Of a stretch of 64,000 bases of DNA, positions 25,926 through 34,602 are shown piece after piece. The notes beneath the pieces were generated by a model. The model saw only the letters and a list, made by a program, of their open reading frames with translations, made no database searches and had not been told where the DNA came from. Position numbers and translations under genes: made by a program. Source of the stretch: JAJZRV01 sp027442615 (GTDB taxonomy: Bacteria; Pseudomonadota; Gammaproteobacteria; Burkholderiales; Ferrovaceae); NCBI GenBank assembly GCA_027442615.1, contig DAIBBI010000029.1:1-64000 (forward strand), read 5' to 3'. Positions within the stretch are counted from its first letter, which is position 1. Each line of letters starts with the position of its first letter.

Positions 25926-27350
25926 TCAGTTGCCCTCACCAATCCTGATGATTTTCATGGTGTTGGTTCCACCAGGTTTGCCAATGGGCTCGCCAATGGT
26001 CAGCAGGATCAAATCGCCCTTCTTGACGGCGCCCAGTTGCAGCAATTGGGCTTCGGCCTGGGCCATGATTTCCGCGGGCTCTTCTCCATGCTGGAAATCC
26101 ACCGGGTAAACGCCGCGGAACAAGGTCACTTTGCGCTGCGTTTCTTCCACGGGCGTCATGGCATAAATGGGCACATTGACGTCAGCGCGGGACATCAACA
26201 GGGCCGTGGTGCCACTTTGCGTCAGTGCGGCAATGGCCTTGACTTCCAGGTGGCGTGTCGTGTGGATCACGGCGCGGGCCACCGCCTTTTCCACGCGTTC
26301 GATGCGGTCCAGTTCCTGGCGTTCCACAAAGGTCTGTGTGTCCTGCTTCTCGGCTTCGGTACATACCCTTGCCATGGCTGCAATCGCCTCCACCGGAAAC
26401 TGGCCCGCCGCCGATTCAGCAGAAAGCATGACGGCGTCGCTGCCGTCCAGAACGGCGTTGGCGACGTCAGAGACTTCAGCACGGGTGGGGACTGGACTGG
26501 AAATCATGGATTCCATCATCTGGGTGGCAGTGATGACGGTTTTGTTCATTTCGCGCGCCAGGCGAATCATGCGCTTCTGCATGGCCGGTACGGCCGCATC
26601 ACCCACTTCGACGGCCAGATCACCGCGTGCCACCATGATGGAATCGCTCGCTGCGATGATGTCTTCCAGGGCGTCGATGGCTTCGGCGCGCTCGATCTTG
26701 GACTGGATCTGGGCATGGCCACCGGCCTTCACCATCAGGTCGCGTGCCCATTGCACATCCGCCCCGGAGCGTGGAAAGGACACGGCCAGATAATCCACAC
26801 GCAATCGTGCCGCAAGCTTGATGTCCTCCATGTCCTTTTCGGTCAGGGCGGGTGCGGTCAAGCCGCCGCCACGCCGGTTGATGCCCTTGTTGTTGGACAG
26901 CGGGCCGCCCTGAACGACGGTAGTGTGAACCTGATTGCCGCTGACATGATCGACACGGAGTTCGATCTTGCCATCGTCCAGCAGCAGGGCATCGCCGCTT
27001 GAGACGTCGCGGGGTAATTCCTTGTAGTCCAGACCCACGCGCTCCTGGTCGCCCAGGGCACAGTCTGCATCCAGAATGAACTTGTCTCCGGCCTTCAATG
27101 CGATGCGGCCCTCACGGAACTTGCCCACGCGAATCTTGGGTCCTTGCAAGTCCCCCAGAATGCCTACGGTGCGCCCCAGCTTCTTTGCGATGGAACGGAT
27201 CAGCTCGATGCGATCCTGATGGTCTTGTTCGGTTCCATGGGAAAAATTGAGGCGGGCAACATCCATGCCGGCCAGGATCATGCGTTCCAGAACTTCGGGG
27301 CTGCTGGAAGCGGGTCCGATGGTGGCAACAATTTTGGTGCGACGAGGCAT
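25926..27350 (-). CDS. pyk: Pyruvate kinase
   Basis: Makes ATP and pyruvate from phosphoenolpyruvate. 474 residues. N-terminal TKIVATIGPASSS, metal-binding MVARGDLAVEVG and the TATQMMESMI loop are present. The start MPRRTKIVAT has AGGAG ten bases upstream; a longer frame upstream is antisense noise over pgk. Third gene of the gap-pgk-pyk run, an order frequently seen in Calvin-cycle (cbb) gene sets. Confidence 0.97.
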   Translation of the reverse strand: MPRRTKIVATIGPASSSPEVLERMILAGMDVARLNFSHGTEQDHQDRIELIRSIAKKLGRTVGILGDLQGPKIRVGKFREGRIALKAGDKFILDADCALGDQERVGLDYKELPRDVSSGDALLLDDGKIELRVDHVSGNQVHTTVVQGGPLSNNKGINRRGGGLTAPALTEKDMEDIKLAARLRVDYLAVSFPRSGADVQWARDLMVKAGGHAQIQSKIERAEAIDALEDIIAASDSIMVARGDLAVEVGDAAVPAMQKRMIRLAREMNKTVITATQMMESMISSPVPTRAEVSDVANAVLDGSDAVMLSAESAAGQFPVEAIAAMARVCTEAEKQDTQTFVERQELDRIERVEKAVARAVIHTTRHLEVKAIAALTQSGTTALLMSRADVNVPIYAMTPVEETQRKVTLFRGVYPVDFQHGEEPAEIMAQAEAQLLQLGAVKKGDLILLTIGEPIGKPGGTNTMKIIRIGEGN

Positions 27351-27384
27351 CTGCTTGAAACTCCTGTTGGGTGTGTATTTGGGT

Positions 27385-28563
27385 TTAGTGGGTGCGGGAT
27401 TCCAGGATACGGACGGCAGGGAGATCGCGCCCTTCCAGAAATTCGAGGAATGCGCCGCCCCCGGTGGAAATATAGGAAATCCGGTCGGCGATATGGTACT
27501 TGGAAACGGCGGCGAGGGTATCTCCGCCACCGGCAATGGAAAACGCAGGGGATTCCGCAATTGCCAGGGCCAGGGCCTTGGTGCCTTCGCCAAACTGGTC
27601 GAATTCGAAGACGCCCACTGGACCGTTCCAGACAATGGTGCCGGCACCTTTCAGAATTTCAGTCAGCTGAGCAGCGCTCTTCGGCCCGATATCAAGGATC
27701 ATGTCGTCATCAGCCACCTCGTCGACGGACTTGAGGGTGGCTTCCGCATGTTCTGAAAACGCCTTGCCGACCACGACGTCCACCGGGATGGGAACATTTC
27801 CGCCACGGGCTTTGGCGGCCTCGATGATCCTGCGTGCCTCAGGGACCAGGTCCGGCTCTGCCAGGGATTTGCCGATCCTTTTACCGGCGGCGAGCAGGAA
27901 GGTGTTGGCGATGCCGCCGCCGACGATGAGTTGGTCCACTTTCTGCGAGAGCGTGGCCAGCACGGTCAACTTGGTTGAAACCTTCGAACCGGCAACGATG
28001 GCCACCAGGGGGCGGGCGGGCACTTTGAGTGCCCGTCCCAGCGCATCGAGCTCTGCCGCCAGAAGCGGGCCCGCGCAGGCAATGGGTGCGTATTTGGCAA
28101 CGCCATGGGTTGAGGCTTCGGCCCGGTGTGCGGTGCCGAAGGCATCCATCACAAAGATGTCGCATAGCGCGGCCATGCGCCGGGAAAGGGCGTCGTCGTC
28201 CTTCTTCTCGCCAGAGTTGAAGCGCACGTTTTCAAACATCACCACGCTGCCCGGGGCCACGTTGACTTCATGGTCCAGCCAGCGTGGGACCAACGGCACG
28301 GAAACGCCCAGTAATTCGCCAAGTCGCGCCGCAACCGGTGCCAGGGAATAGGCCTCTTCAAAGGTGCCCTCGGTGGGGCGACCCAAATGCGACATCAACA
28401 TCAGCCGGGCACCGGAGGACAGGGCCTGACGGATACCGGGCAGGCTGGCGCGGATGCGGGTGTCGTCGGTGATGACACCGTCTTTCAGCGGTACATTGAA
28501 GTCCACCCGAACCAGCACGCGCTTGTTGGCAAGATCAAGATCCTGCATGCGAATGATGCTCAT
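27385..28563 (-). CDS. pgk: Phosphoglycerate kinase
   Basis: Cytoplasmic enzyme interconverting 1,3-bisphosphoglycerate and 3-phosphoglycerate. 392 residues. Motifs are RVLVRVDFNVPLKDG, LMSHLGRPTEG and the C-terminal nucleotide site GGGDTLAAV with STGGGAFLEFLEG. Starts four bases after the gap stop, so translationally coupled. In an autotroph it works in the reductive direction after RuBisCO. Confidence 0.97.
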   Translation of the reverse strand: MSIIRMQDLDLANKRVLVRVDFNVPLKDGVITDDTRIRASLPGIRQALSSGARLMLMSHLGRPTEGTFEEAYSLAPVAARLGELLGVSVPLVPRWLDHEVNVAPGSVVMFENVRFNSGEKKDDDALSRRMAALCDIFVMDAFGTAHRAEASTHGVAKYAPIACAGPLLAAELDALGRALKVPARPLVAIVAGSKVSTKLTVLATLSQKVDQLIVGGGIANTFLLAAGKRIGKSLAEPDLVPEARRIIEAAKARGGNVPIPVDVVVGKAFSEHAEATLKSVDEVADDDMILDIGPKSAAQLTEILKGAGTIVWNGPVGVFEFDQFGEGTKALALAIAESPAFSIAGGGDTLAAVSKYHIADRISYISTGGGAFLEFLEGRDLPAVRILESRTH

Positions 28564-28567
28564 GGCG

Positions 28568-29581
28568 TTACTCGACCGCCATCCAGGCCGCCGTCACGTC
28601 CAGCATGCGGTTGCTGAAACCCCACTCGTTGTCGTACCAGGCCAGCACCTTGACCAGATTGCCGCCCGAAACCTTGGTCAGTCCGGCATCAAAGGTGCTG
28701 GAAGCAGGGTCGTGGTTGAAGTCCACGGAGACCAGGGGGGCCGTGTTGTAATTCAGGATTCCCTTCAGGGCTCCTTCGGAAGCCGCTTTCATGACGGCGT
28801 TGACCTCTTCGACGGAGGTGGGGCGCGCTGCTTCGAAAGTGAGATCCACCAGCGAGACGTTGATGGTCGGCACGCGCACCGAAAATCCGTCCAGCTTGCC
28901 GTTGAGTTCCGGCAGCACCAGACCCACGGCCGCAGCTGCGCCGGTTTTGGTGGGAATCATGGACATGGTGGCGGAACGGGCGCGGTGCAGGTCCGAGTGG
29001 TACACATCGGTCAGTACCTGGTCGTTGGTATAGGCGTGGATGGTGGTCATGAGTCCTTTGACGACGCCGATATGCTCGTGCAGGGGCTTGACCAGCGGGG
29101 CCAGGCAGTTGGTGGTGCAGGAGGCGTTGGAGATGACCGTCATGTCGGAGCGCAGGATCTGGTGATTGACGCCATAGACCACTGTGGCGTCCACATCCTT
29201 GCCGCCGGGAGCAGAAATGACCACCTTGCGTGCCCCGCCCTTGAGGTGTGCCGCGGCCTTTTCCTTGCTGGTGAACAGACCGGTGCATTCCATGACGACG
29301 TCCACGCCGACGCTGCCCCAGGGGATCTCGGCAGGGTTGCGCTGGGAAAAGACCCGAATGACGTCGCCGTTGACGATCATGGAATCGCCCTGCACCGCAA
29401 CATCGGCGTGGAATTTGCCGTGGGTCGTGTCGTAACGGGTCAAATGCGCGTTGGTTTCGGGGTTTCCCAGATCGTTGATGGCCACGATCTGGACGCCGTG
29501 CTTGTTTCCCGATTCGTAGAGGGCACGCAGGACATTGCGACCAATGCGGCCATAACCGTTGATTCCGACACGAACTGCCAT
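28568..29581 (-). CDS. gap: Glyceraldehyde-3-phosphate dehydrogenase, type I
   Basis: 337 residues. N-terminal VRVGINGYGRIGRNVLRAL binds the nicotinamide cofactor; the active site is SNASCTTNCLAP with the catalytic Cys in SCTTN; WYDNEWGFSNR lies near the C-terminus. AGGAG precedes the ATG. It is first in gap-pgk-pyk-purC and divergent from a cbbR-type regulator, so it probably serves the Calvin cycle. Confidence 0.97.
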   Translation of the reverse strand: MAVRVGINGYGRIGRNVLRALYESGNKHGVQIVAINDLGNPETNAHLTRYDTTHGKFHADVAVQGDSMIVNGDVIRVFSQRNPAEIPWGSVGVDVVMECTGLFTSKEKAAAHLKGGARKVVISAPGGKDVDATVVYGVNHQILRSDMTVISNASCTTNCLAPLVKPLHEHIGVVKGLMTTIHAYTNDQVLTDVYHSDLHRARSATMSMIPTKTGAAAAVGLVLPELNGKLDGFSVRVPTINVSLVDLTFEAARPTSVEEVNAVMKAASEGALKGILNYNTAPLVSVDFNHDPASSTFDAGLTKVSGGNLVKVLAWYDNEWGFSNRMLDVTAAWMAVE

Positions 29582-29713
29582 GGGACTTCTCCTCGTAAGT
29601 GCGATTTTTAGATGAATTGGGTTGGTATGGGGTGCAATAGGCTCAATTATCCACTAGCCAGAGGCTGCGGTCATCTCCCCCGGTCTTTGGGGGGGGCTTG
29701 GGTTCTGGTTCTC

Positions 29714-29766
29714 ATTATAAAAAATGATGATGAAATTATAAAGCCATTATAAAATGACCTTATAAA
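29714..29766. promoter_or_regulatory. Cluster of four TTATAA sites between gap and cbbR
   Basis: TTATAA palindromes occur at 29715-29720, 29736-29741, 29747-29752 and 29760-29765, three of them preceded by A and followed by A. This matches the T-N-A-rich half-sites bound by CbbR upstream of cbb operons. They sit just before cbbR and about 130-180 bases upstream of gap. Some could also act as -10 elements. Confidence 0.6.
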
Positions 29767-29781
29767 AAGCGGGAGGGCGCG

Positions 29782-30741
29782 GTGCATTTCACGTTTCGAC
29801 AACTACAAATATTCGAATCCGTGGCACGCTTGCTGAACTTTTCCCGAGCCAGCGAAGAGCTTCACCTCACCCAGCCCGCCGTGTCCATGCAGATTAAACA
29901 GCTGGAAGATGCGGTAGGCATTGCGCTGTTTGAGCAAATGGGCAAGCGTATTTTTCTGACCCAGGCGGGCGAAGAACTCTACCAGCACTCCCGCATCATT
30001 TCCCGTCAGATGAAGGATGCCCAGGAGGCCATTGAAAGCTTGCGTGAAGGGGTGAGCGGGCGTCTGGACATTGCCATCATCAGTACCGCCAAATACTTTG
30101 CGCCGACGCTGCTGACCCGATTTTGCGAGATGCACCCCGCGGTTCAGCTTAAATTGTCCGTGAGCAATCGCGAAGGCATCGTGCATCAGCTGATGCATAA
30201 CGAAGTGGACCTGGTCATCATGGGGCAGCCTCCCGAGGCGCTGGGGGTGGTGACCGAACCCTTTGCGCGCAATGCGCACATCATCGTGGCCCCCCCTCAC
30301 CATCCCCTGGCTGCGGCGAAATCCCTGACATTGGAGCGTGTGGCAGAGGAACCCTTTCTGCTGCGTGAAAAGGGCTCAGGGACGCGCCAGTTGCTGGAAC
30401 GGTTTCTGTCGTCCCATGGTCTGACGGTCAACGCGCGCATGGAAATGAGCAGCAACGAAACCATCAAGCAGGCCACCATCGCCGGCATGGGGATTGCCTT
30501 TCTGTCAGAGCATACGGTGACCCTCGAACTCGAGACGCGGCGCCTCATCATCCTTCCCGTTCCGGGGCTGCCCATCGTGCGGGATTGGTATCTGGTCCAT
30601 CACAGGGAAAAGCGGCTGTCACCGGTGGCCCGGGCTTTCAAGCAGTTTTTGCTGGAACAGGCCCCGCAGATGCTAGGCGCGGTCGCGCAACCACTCGCGC
30701 CATTCATTGAACAGGGGCGGGTGCAGGGCGGCAATCACTGA
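29782..30741 (+). CDS. cbbR: LysR-family regulator, CbbR-like
   Basis: 319 residues. An N-terminal winged helix (FRQLQIFESVARLLNFSRAS, then EELHLTQPAVSMQIKQLE) and a C-terminal ligand domain with ISTAKYFAPTLLTRFCEMHP and LVIMGQPPE, which matches CbbR proteins closely. CbbR activates Calvin-cycle genes in response to metabolites. The start is GTG with GGGAGG five bases upstream. Divergent from gap with TTATAA sites between. Its last 69 bases overlap the next gene on the other strand. Confidence 0.88.
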   Translation: MHFTFRQLQIFESVARLLNFSRASEELHLTQPAVSMQIKQLEDAVGIALFEQMGKRIFLTQAGEELYQHSRIISRQMKDAQEAIESLREGVSGRLDIAIISTAKYFAPTLLTRFCEMHPAVQLKLSVSNREGIVHQLMHNEVDLVIMGQPPEALGVVTEPFARNAHIIVAPPHHPLAAAKSLTLERVAEEPFLLREKGSGTRQLLERFLSSHGLTVNARMEMSSNETIKQATIAGMGIAFLSEHTVTLELETRRLIILPVPGLPIVRDWYLVHHREKRLSPVARAFKQFLLEQAPQMLGAVAQPLAPFIEQGRVQGGNH

Positions 30742-31455
30742 TCGGTTCCAGGGCGAAACCTCCCAGAACTGATCATGATCCAGCGTGCAGTACCTGCCTC
30801 CTGCCTCCTGCAGGATCAGCGAGCCTGCCGCGTAATCCCACAGCTTTTGCCCGCCGTGAAGCGAAAGATCAAAGCGCCCGGCGGCCACGTAGCACCACTC
30901 CAGGGTACTTGCGCCAAAGTTGCGCTGTGAGGCATAGGGCGGGTGACTGCTCAAGGCCAGAGCAAGCTTTTCGGGCAACCGTTTCAAATCCACCGTGGCA
31001 ATTGCTTCCCGAAACAGAGGGGAGGAGACCCTGATGGGCAACCGAACGCCGTTGAGCCAGGCGCCGTTGCCCTTTTCAGCAGAAAAAGCCTCATCGGCGA
31101 CCGGATCGTAGACAACGCCCAGCACAGGACGACCCTGCCGCATGAGGGCAACGGAAATGGCAAAGTAGGGGATGCCGTGGACAAAGTTGGAGGTGCCGTC
31201 GATGGGATCCACGCACCAGATGCCCTCATGGCTTTCCTGCCAGAGCCTGCGCTGTATGGTTTCGGACATTTCTTCCCCCAGGATGGGACAGGGCTGGAGC
31301 GCTGAAAGGGCGCTTACCAGGGCTTCCTGGGTTGCAAGGTCGGCCTGGGTAAACAGGCTGCCGTCATTCTTGCGGTCATGCGCCACCTTGAGATATCGCG
31401 GCATGACCTCCTCATGAGCAACCGATTTGACGACCTTGATGAGCTGTTCAAGCAT
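30673..31455 (-). CDS. Inositol monophosphatase family phosphatase
   Basis: 260 residues, lithium-sensitive Mg-dependent phosphatase fold. Motifs are GEEMSE, WCVDPIDGTSNFVHG (metal site) and LWDYAAGSLILQEAGG. Might act on inositol-phosphate, histidinol-phosphate, PAP or another small phosphate; the sequence alone does not decide. The start MLEQLIKVV fits the family and is exactly six bases after an extended -10 TGCTATCAT, so possibly leaderless. The 69-base convergent overlap with cbbR is large. Confidence 0.87.
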   Translation of the reverse strand: MLEQLIKVVKSVAHEEVMPRYLKVAHDRKNDGSLFTQADLATQEALVSALSALQPCPILGEEMSETIQRRLWQESHEGIWCVDPIDGTSNFVHGIPYFAISVALMRQGRPVLGVVYDPVADEAFSAEKGNGAWLNGVRLPIRVSSPLFREAIATVDLKRLPEKLALALSSHPPYASQRNFGASTLEWCYVAAGRFDLSLHGGQKLWDYAAGSLILQEAGGRYCTLDHDQFWEVSPWNRSVIAALHPPLFNEWREWLRDRA

Positions 31456-31461
31456 GGGCTC

Positions 31462-31470
31462 ATGATAGCA
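31462..31470 (-). promoter_or_regulatory. Extended -10 of the inositol-monophosphatase-family gene, leaderless layout
   Basis: Reverse strand TGC-TATCAT, GAGCCC, then ATG. The same arrangement as the epimerase gene (TGC-TAAAAT, TTGCCC, ATG). Confidence 0.55.
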
Positions 31471-31499
31471 TGAGGGCGTCCTTCGACCTGCAGATGCAC

Positions 31500-32258
31500 A
31501 TGACAATTCCGCGATTCCATTGCGACATGCCGCTGGGGCAATCAGCCGTATTCGGGCTGCCAGAGGCAGTGGCCCATCATGCCGTACGCGTGTTGCGTTT
31601 GAAGGTGGGAGACGAGCTTGTCCTGTTTGATGGTGCGGGCGGCGAGCATCTGGTGCGTATCGATCACATCGCGGGTTCTGCCGTCACCGTGTTCCGGCAG
31701 GCTTTCAGCCCGCGCGAGGCAGAATCGCCGCTGGACCTGTGGTTGGGGCAAGCGCTGTGCGCCAATGAAAAAATGGACTGGGTATTCCAGAAAGCAGTCG
31801 AACTGGGGGTTTCCCGCTGTTCACCGCTCCAGACCGGGCGCAGCGTGGTCCGCCTGTCACCGGAACGGGCGCTGCGCCGCCAGACCCACTGGCAGGGTGT
31901 CATCCGCGCCGCATGTGAGCAATCAGGCCGCAATCGCGTGCCTCTGGTGGATTCCGTCCAATCCTTGGACCAGTGGCTTTCCCTTCTGCCCGACCAGGGC
32001 ATGCGGCTGATGCTGTCTCCTCAAGGCGGGTCCGTACTGTCGCAGCTCGCGCGCCCCTCCGGCACAGTGGCAATCCTGGTGGGGCCGGAAGGGGGGCTGA
32101 CAGCAGAAGAAGAAACCCTTGCGCGTGCGGCGGGGTTCAGGGCTCTCAGGCTCGGGCCGCGCATTTTGCGCACGGAAACGGCTGCACTGGCCCTGGTGGC
32201 AACGCTCCAGGGTCTGTGGGGTGATTTTGTGGAAGCGCAGGCGCCGCAACCGTTATAA
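31500..32258 (+). CDS. rsmE: 16S rRNA m3U1498 methyltransferase
   Basis: Methylates U1498 in the decoding region of 16S rRNA. 252 residues from MTIPRFHCDMPL; earlier in-frame ATGs at 31470 and 31494 are possible. A PUA-like N-terminal domain (HHAVRVLRLKVGDELVLFDG) precedes a SPOUT domain with the trefoil-knot motifs LVGPEGGLTAEE and LRLGPRILRTETAALALVATLQ. The stop TAA lies inside the TATAAT of the argA promoter. Confidence 0.93.
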   Translation: MTIPRFHCDMPLGQSAVFGLPEAVAHHAVRVLRLKVGDELVLFDGAGGEHLVRIDHIAGSAVTVFRQAFSPREAESPLDLWLGQALCANEKMDWVFQKAVELGVSRCSPLQTGRSVVRLSPERALRRQTHWQGVIRAACEQSGRNRVPLVDSVQSLDQWLSLLPDQGMRLMLSPQGGSVLSQLARPSGTVAILVGPEGGLTAEEETLARAAGFRALRLGPRILRTETAALALVATLQGLWGDFVEAQAPQPL

Positions 32259-32259
32259 T
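32254..32259 (+). promoter_or_regulatory. -10 element of argA, leaderless layout
   Basis: TATAAT, then CGGCCC, then ATG at 32266. The hexamer contains the stop codon of rsmE (32256-32258). No good -35 at standard spacing. Confidence 0.6.
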
Positions 32260-32265
32260 CGGCCC

Positions 32266-33603
32266 ATGACCCGATCCGATTCCTTCGTCAACTGGTTTCG
32301 TTCTGCCGCCCCGTACATCAATGCATTTCGGGACCGCACGTTTGTCATCGCCTTTGGCGGAGAGGTGGTTGCCGACGGCAAATTCATTGCGCTGACCCAT
32401 GATCTCAACCTGCTGGAAAGTCTGGGAGTTCGGCTGGTCCTGGTGCATGGGGCACGACCCCAAACCGAGGCGCGGTTGTCCGCGCGGGGTGTCAAACCCC
32501 GTTATGTCAACGGCACGCGGGTGACTGACGCCCTCGCCCTGGGCTGCGTCATCGAGGCGGCTGCCACCCTGAGCTTTGAAATCGAGGCGTTGCTGTCCAT
32601 GGGCGTAGCCAACTCGCCCATGGCGGGTTCGGACATCCGCGTTGCCAGCGGTAACTTTGTCACGGCCCGCCCCATTGGCGTGGTGGATGGCGTCGACTTC
32701 CAGCACACGGGCCTGGTTCGAAAAATTGATGCCGTGGGCATTCGCAGGCGACTGGATGATGAGGAAATCGTGCTGTTGCCGCCCTTGGGGTATTCCCCCA
32801 CCGGCGAAATATTCAATCTGACCGTGGAAGAAGTGGCCACTGCCACCGCAATCGCGCTGGGCGCAGAAAAACTGATTTTCCTCACGGACACCCCCGGGGT
32901 TCTGAACGGCCAGGGGGAAACGATTTCAGAGTTGACCGCACAGGAGGCCGAGGCCTTGCTGAAAAGCGGCAAGCCACAACCGGAAGACGTGGCGTTTTAT
33001 CTTCCCTGTGCCGTGCGGGCTTGCCGCAGCACCGTGCCCAGGGTGCATCTGATCACGCGCCATGTGGATGGCGCGCTGATTCAGGAGCTGTTTACCCGCG
33101 AGGGCATTGGCACCATGGTGATGCGCGACACGCACGATGTGCTGCGTTCTGCCAGACTGGAGGATGTCCCGGGAATATTGTCCCTGATCGAGCCGCTGGA
33201 GTCGGACGGCGTGCTGGTCAAACGAAATCGGGTGCTTCTGGAAGCCGAGATCGACCGTTTCTCCGTTCTGGCCCACGACGGCAGAATCATCGGCTGTGTG
33301 GCACTCTACCCCCTTGCCGGTGAAGGGGCAGGAGAACTGGCTTGCCTTGCCATCAACCCCGATTTCAGGAACCTGGGGCGGGGAGACGCCCTGCTGCGCC
33401 ATGTGGAGCAACAGGCGCGCAAGATGGGCATTCGCCGCCTGTTTCTGCTGAGTACGCGCACCGGACAGTGGTTTGCCGAACGCGGCTTTGTCGAGAGTTC
33501 CATCGACCAACTGCCGCAGGCCAAACAGGATCTCTACAACTATCAAAGACGCTCCAAAGTGTTCATCAAACAAATTTCGGACAATACCGTCGCAAAGGTC
33601 TAG
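32266..33603 (+). CDS. argA: N-acetylglutamate synthase
   Basis: First step of arginine synthesis: acetylates glutamate with acetyl-CoA. 445 residues, with an N-terminal amino-acid-kinase domain (FVIAFGGEVVADGK, LVLVHGARPQ) that binds the feedback inhibitor arginine and a C-terminal GNAT domain (LACLAINPDFRNLGRGDALL). This two-domain form is the classical ArgA. A longer frame upstream lies within rsmE. No Shine-Dalgarno is present and a -10 lies six bases upstream. Confidence 0.95.
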   Translation: MTRSDSFVNWFRSAAPYINAFRDRTFVIAFGGEVVADGKFIALTHDLNLLESLGVRLVLVHGARPQTEARLSARGVKPRYVNGTRVTDALALGCVIEAAATLSFEIEALLSMGVANSPMAGSDIRVASGNFVTARPIGVVDGVDFQHTGLVRKIDAVGIRRRLDDEEIVLLPPLGYSPTGEIFNLTVEEVATATAIALGAEKLIFLTDTPGVLNGQGETISELTAQEAEALLKSGKPQPEDVAFYLPCAVRACRSTVPRVHLITRHVDGALIQELFTREGIGTMVMRDTHDVLRSARLEDVPGILSLIEPLESDGVLVKRNRVLLEAEIDRFSVLAHDGRIIGCVALYPLAGEGAGELACLAINPDFRNLGRGDALLRHVEQQARKMGIRRLFLLSTRTGQWFAERGFVESSIDQLPQAKQDLYNYQRRSKVFIKQISDNTVAKV

Positions 33604-33605
33604 CC

Positions 33606-33878
33606 ATGAGTCGAACTGTTCACTGCATCAAGCTGCAACGAGAAGCCAAGGGACTGGATTTTCCACCCTATCCGGGACCGCTTGGGGCGCGAATTTTCAA
33701 CGAGGTTTCTGAAGAGGCCTGGAAGGGTTGGCTTGAGATGCAGAAAATGCTGATCAACGAAAACCGCCTCAACCTTGCGGATGCCAAGGCGCGTCAATAT
33801 CTTGCACAGCAGATGGAAGCCCACTTTTTCGGTTCCGGAGCCGAGCAGGCCGCCGGCTACGTCCCCCCCAGCGCCTGA
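33606..33878 (+). CDS. Probable Fe(2+)-trafficking protein YggX
   Basis: 90 residues: MSRTVHCIKLQREAKGLDFP with the single conserved Cys near the N-terminus, then PYPGPLGARIFNEVSEEAW and NLADAKARQYLAQQMEAHFF. The family protects iron-sulfur clusters from oxidation and handles labile iron. It begins two bases after argA stops, so they are one transcript. Ends three bases before the convergent phoU. Confidence 0.95.
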   Translation: MSRTVHCIKLQREAKGLDFPPYPGPLGARIFNEVSEEAWKGWLEMQKMLINENRLNLADAKARQYLAQQMEAHFFGSGAEQAAGYVPPSA

Positions 33879-33881
33879 GCC

Positions 33882-34586
33882 TCAGGCAGTGACGGTGCGT
33901 TCGATCTCTTCTACCGAAGTGTGACGGACGTCCTTGCCCTTGACCAGGAAAATCACGTATTCGGCCATGTTCTTGGCGTGGTCGCCAATGCGTTCGATGG
34001 CCTTGGCGGCAAACAGGATCTCAATCGAGTTGGAAATGGTGCGCGGGTCTTCCATCATGAAGGTGATGAGCTGTCGCAGGATGCCGCGGAACGATTCGTC
34101 CACGTCCTGATCGTCACGTAGTACCTGGGTGGCGCTGTTGGCATCCAGGCGGGCAAAGGCGTCCAGGGCACGACCCAGCATGTGGACGGCCAGCTGTGCG
34201 GCGTGGCGCAGATCCACCGGGCGGGGGGCATGCAGGCGGTCCGCACCATGGATGAGTTTGGCCATGCGGGCAATTTTTTCAGCTTCGTCGCCGATGCGTT
34301 CCAGATCCGTGATGGTTTTGATGATGGCCAATACCAGTCGCAGGTCGCCAGCTGCAGGTTGGCGGCGCGCGATGATGTGCGTGCAGTCCTCGTCGATGCT
34401 GACTTCCAGGCCGTTGACGCGATGATCGTGGGCAATGACCTCGTCGGCCAGCGCCATGTCACCTTCGTGCAGCGCTTCCACCGCCTTTTCGATCTGTTCT
34501 TCGACCAGCCCCCCCATTTTGAGGACTTTTGCTCGAACGGTTTCCAGTTCGACATCAAATTGTTTGGCGATATGTTCTGTAGGCAT
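33882..34586 (-). CDS. phoU: Phosphate-specific transport system accessory protein PhoU
   Basis: Negative regulator of Pho signalling. 234 residues made of two three-helix bundles, each with a metal-binding stretch (DLERIGDEAEKIARMA and IERIGDHAKNMAEYV). Start MPTEHIAKQFD is the family N-terminus, with AGGA about ten bases upstream. The pst genes and phoBR are not in the window, so phoU stands apart from its usual operon. It is relevant to the PhoB-like box at 38.3 kb. Confidence 0.95.
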   Translation of the reverse strand: MPTEHIAKQFDVELETVRAKVLKMGGLVEEQIEKAVEALHEGDMALADEVIAHDHRVNGLEVSIDEDCTHIIARRQPAAGDLRLVLAIIKTITDLERIGDEAEKIARMAKLIHGADRLHAPRPVDLRHAAQLAVHMLGRALDAFARLDANSATQVLRDDQDVDESFRGILRQLITFMMEDPRTISNSIEILFAAKAIERIGDHAKNMAEYVIFLVKGKDVRHTSVEEIERTVTA

Positions 34587-34602
34587 GGTTGGGTTTTCCT
34601 GG

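Noticed and set aside
28454..29611. 385-codon + strand frame opposite gap
   Set aside because: Shadow of gap and the start of pgk; no family similarity.
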